Source: Lentimicrobiaceae bacterium
Lineage (GTDB): Bacteria; Bacteroidota; Bacteroidia; Bacteroidales; WCHB1-69
Direction: 5' to 3'
DNA: 9,634 bases
Assembly (NCBI GenBank): GCA_009776395.1
Contig: WRNX01000050.1
Location: forward strand, 1-9,634
Translations under genes and position numbers: made by a program
The notes under the pieces: model-generated
Database searches by the model: none
Told to the model about the DNA's origin: nothing
Seen by the model: the letters and a program-made list of their open reading frames with translations, nothing else
Part shown: positions 8,362 to 9,634 of the stretch, piece by piece
Layout of the letters: each line of letters begins with the position of its first letter
Numbering within the stretch: position 1 is the first letter of the stretch

Positions 8362-8382
8362 GTGATTAATGATTAGTGATTA
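8362..8382. repeat. Three tandem TAATCAY heptamers overlapping a stop codon
   Basis: The plus strand reads GTGATTA ATGATTA GTGATTA, three head-to-tail heptamers differing at one base; on the minus strand this is TAATCAC/TAATCAT/TAATCAC. The first TAA on the minus strand is the stop codon of the 75-residue ORF, and the array occupies most of the 33-base gap before the Wzz-type gene. A similar degenerate pair sits at the stop codon of the polymerase/ligase gene (5872-5885). Function is unknown. Confidence 0.7.
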
Positions 8383-8607
8383 ATATAAATTATGTTTTTT
8401 CAGTATTTCTACCACCTGTTCTACTTTTAAACCTTGGACTGTGATTTTATCCTCTTTACGTCTTTTATTTCCTTCGCTTTCCAAAACTTTTACTATTTGA
8501 ATCTGTTTTTTGAGCAGACAACTCAAAAAACCGTTCACTATGTTAAAATCGGCTTTGTTTCTTAATAACCGTTTTATTGCCCAGTCGAAACGAATATAAT
8601 TTTCCAT
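8380..8607 (-). CDS. Small ORF, probable remnant of a PD-(D/E)XK (Rpn-like) nuclease/transposase
   Basis: The 75-residue product starts YIRFDWAIKRLLRNKADF and continues NIVNGFLSCLL...VLESEGN, which I recognise as the N-terminal signature of PD-(D/E)XK nuclease family transposases (Rpn-like, usually around 300 residues, common in Bacteroidota). Homology seems to run to about residue 54 (EDK), where full-length members continue into the NRVD catalytic motif; here it jumps to ITVQGLKVEQVVEILKKHNLY, which resembles the helical C-terminal tail of these proteins. Both the catalytic aspartate and the E-x-Q motif are absent, so it cannot be an active nuclease. The simplest reading is an in-frame internal deletion, but a retained short protein is possible. 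The ATG at 8607 has an A-rich leader typical of the phylum. It sits between rmlB and the Wzz-type gene in the same orientation. The family assignment is from memory of the motif. Confidence 0.65.
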   Translation of the reverse strand: MENYIRFDWAIKRLLRNKADFNIVNGFLSCLLKKQIQIVKVLESEGNKRRKEDKITVQGLKVEQVVEILKKHNLY

Positions 8608-8758
8608 GATATTTTTTATTTTTCAATTCAACGTGCAAATAAACATAAAATTTTAGGAATTGAGGTTATTTTAGAAAAGTCTTGTTAGCGCATAGTTGTG
8701 TTATTGAGTTTGCCGAAATACGCAGATGAAATTATAAAAAAAGATTATCTGTTTTAAA
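8608..8758. other. 151-base spacer between rmlB and the nuclease remnant
   Basis: No ORF of note, RNA gene or convincing terminator is seen here. Read on the minus strand, a small AGAT-A-ATCT palindrome followed by seven T lies just past the rmlB stop (8741-8754), but its stem is too short to be a believable terminator. TTTATTTG (rc of 8636-8643) is one mismatch from the Bacteroidota -7 element TAnnTTTG and lies about 30 bases upstream of the small ORF, yet no TTG is seen at the -33 position. TAAAATTTTA (8646-8655) is a perfect but AT-only palindrome. A promoter for wzz-wzy could lie here but is not proven. Confidence 0.5.
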
Positions 8759-9634
8759 TTATCGTTTGTATTCTCCTGTTGTTATTCTTTGCAACCATAT
8801 TTCATTTGCCAAATACCAGTCCACTGTTTTTTCAAAACCTTCAATGAATTTAATTATGGGTTCCCAGCCGAGTTCATTTTTAAGTTTGGTGGCGTCAATA
8901 GCATAGCGAAGATCGTGTCCCGCGCGATCGGTAACATAAGTGATTAAAGATAACGATTCTCCTTCGGCACGTCCTAACTTTTTATCCATAATTTTTATTA
9001 ATTCTAAAATCAAATCTATATTTTTCCATTCGTTGTTTCCGCCAATGTTGTAAGTTTCTCCAATTTCACCCTGATGAAAGATGAGGTCAATGGCGGCGGC
9101 GTGGTCTTCCACATAGAGCCAGTCGCGCACATTGATTCCTTTTCCATACACGGGAAGATTTTTTTTGGTTTTAATATTTTGAATGAAAAGTGGAATTAAT
9201 TTTTCGGGAAACTGGTTAGGTCCGTAGTTATTTGAGCAATTAGAAATTACTGTGGGTAGTTGGTAGGTATCGTGATACGCTCTGACAAAGTGGTCGGAAG
9301 AGGCTTTTGCCGCAGAGTAAGGACTGTGCGGATCGTAAGCCGTAGTTTCGGTAAACGCGCCGGTTTCTCCCAGCGAGCCATACACTTCATCGGTAGAAAT
9401 ATGATAAAAACGTTTGTTTTTCAAATCTTCTTTCCAAATGGCGCGTGCGGCGTTCAGCAAATTCACCGTTCCCACAATATTAGTGTAAATAAACTCCATA
9501 GGGTTTTCAATAGAACGATCCACGTGCGACTCAGCAGCTAAGTGGATAACACCGTCGAATTGAAACTCTTTAAACAACTTCAACATCTTTTCACCCTCCA
9601 CAATATCCTCTTTAATAAAGTGGTAATTGGGTTT
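8759..9634 (-). CDS. rfbB: dTDP-glucose 4,6-dehydratase, N-terminus cut by window edge
   Basis: RmlB/RfbB converts dTDP-glucose to dTDP-4-keto-6-deoxyglucose using bound NAD, the second step towards dTDP-rhamnose and related deoxysugars. The frame is open to the window edge (first visible residues KPNYHFIKEDIV), so the GTG at 9601 is an internal codon and roughly 50-60 N-terminal residues, including the GxxGxxG NAD-binding loop, lie outside. Among the 291 visible residues are HLAAESHVDRSI, the catalytic STDEVYGS (Thr-Asp-Glu at visible 81-83), the YSAAK pair (Y106/K110) of the short-chain dehydrogenase family, NCSNNYGPNQFPEKLIP, and GKGINVRDWLYVEDH, which together distinguish it from epimerases. 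The C-terminus ends in TTGEYKR. It heads the visible surface-polysaccharide genes; rmlA, rmlC and rmlD may lie upstream outside the window. Confidence 0.97.
   Translation of the reverse strand, partial: KPNYHFIKEDIVEGEKMLKLFKEFQFDGVIHLAAESHVDRSIENPMEFIYTNIVGTVNLLNAARAIWKEDLKNKRFYHISTDEVYGSLGETGAFTETTAYDPHSPYSAAKASSDHFVRAYHDTYQLPTVISNCSNNYGPNQFPEKLIPLFIQNIKTKKNLPVYGKGINVRDWLYVEDHAAAIDLIFHQGEIGETYNIGGNNEWKNIDLILELIKIMDKKLGRAEGESLSLITYVTDRAGHDLRYAIDATKLKNELGWEPIIKFIEGFEKTVDWYLANEIWLQRITTGEYKR

Noticed and set aside
8636..8643. Bacteroidota-type -7 promoter element (TTTATTTG on the minus strand)
   Set aside because: One mismatch to TAnnTTTG and no TTG at the -33 spacing; a match this loose is expected by chance in AT-rich DNA.
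8660..8720. GTTAGCGC-like bases as an integron attC or other attachment site
   Set aside because: Does not match the attC core and no matching inverse core or second site is visible.
8741..8754. AGATAATCT followed by a T run on the minus strand, as an rmlB terminator
   Set aside because: The stem is only four A/T-rich pairs with a one-base loop, too weak and too tight to form a terminator hairpin.
9260..9541. 93-codon plus-strand ORF opposite the dehydratase
   Set aside because: Lies wholly opposite conserved catalytic-region codons of rfbB and has no recognisable protein features; a shadow frame. The other antisense ORFs within groEL and the glycogen gene were rejected for the same reason.
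9599..9601. GTG as the start of the dTDP-glucose dehydratase
   Set aside because: Upstream in-frame residues KPNYHFIKEDI match the family and the NAD-binding N-terminus would be missing otherwise; the gene runs off the window.

Overview
The window looks like chromosomal DNA from a member of the Bacteroidota. The DNA is AT-rich, genes start behind A/T-rich leaders without clear Shine-Dalgarno sequences, and GroEL ends in a Gly-Met tail. The large gene fuses a eukaryote-like (GT3) glycogen synthase to an alpha-glucan phosphorylase, as seen in that phylum. I cannot name the order or genus from sequence alone.

Layout: (1) 1-1629, plus strand: groEL, complete except for about four N-terminal residues cut off by the window edge. 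(2) 1633-5853, minus strand: a 1406-residue fusion of GT3 glycogen synthase and GT35 alpha-glucan phosphorylase, convergent with groEL, with only three bases between the two stop codons. (3) 5876-8346, minus strand: a Wzy/WaaL-type O-antigen polymerase/ligase and a Wzz-type chain-length regulator, translationally coupled through an ATGA overlap. (4) 8380-8607, minus strand: a 75-residue ORF that looks like the N-terminus of a PD-(D/E)XK (Rpn-like) nuclease/transposase with its catalytic core missing. (5) 8608-8758: a 151-base spacer. (6) 8759-9634, minus strand: dTDP-glucose 4,6-dehydratase (RmlB/RfbB), with the N-terminal Rossmann segment cut off by the window edge.

The minus-strand genes run rmlB, remnant, wzz, wzy, glycogen fusion, with gaps of 151, 33, -4 and 22 bases. 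The first part is a surface-polysaccharide locus: RmlB makes the precursor of deoxysugars such as dTDP-rhamnose, Wzz sets chain length, and Wzy/WaaL polymerises or transfers the glycan. The glycogen enzyme sits at the downstream end, close enough to be read from the same transcript, although its function (carbon storage) is different.

The least ordinary signals are the single-chain synthase/phosphorylase with both active sites apparently intact; a perfect 9-bp inverted repeat with a T-rich tail that looks like groEL's terminator but lies inside the coding end of the convergent glycogen gene, next to a competing hairpin arm; tandem TAATCAY heptamers at the stop codons of two genes; and the gutted nuclease ORF inside the polysaccharide locus. 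I found no RNA gene, CRISPR array, complete insertion sequence or clearly novel system.
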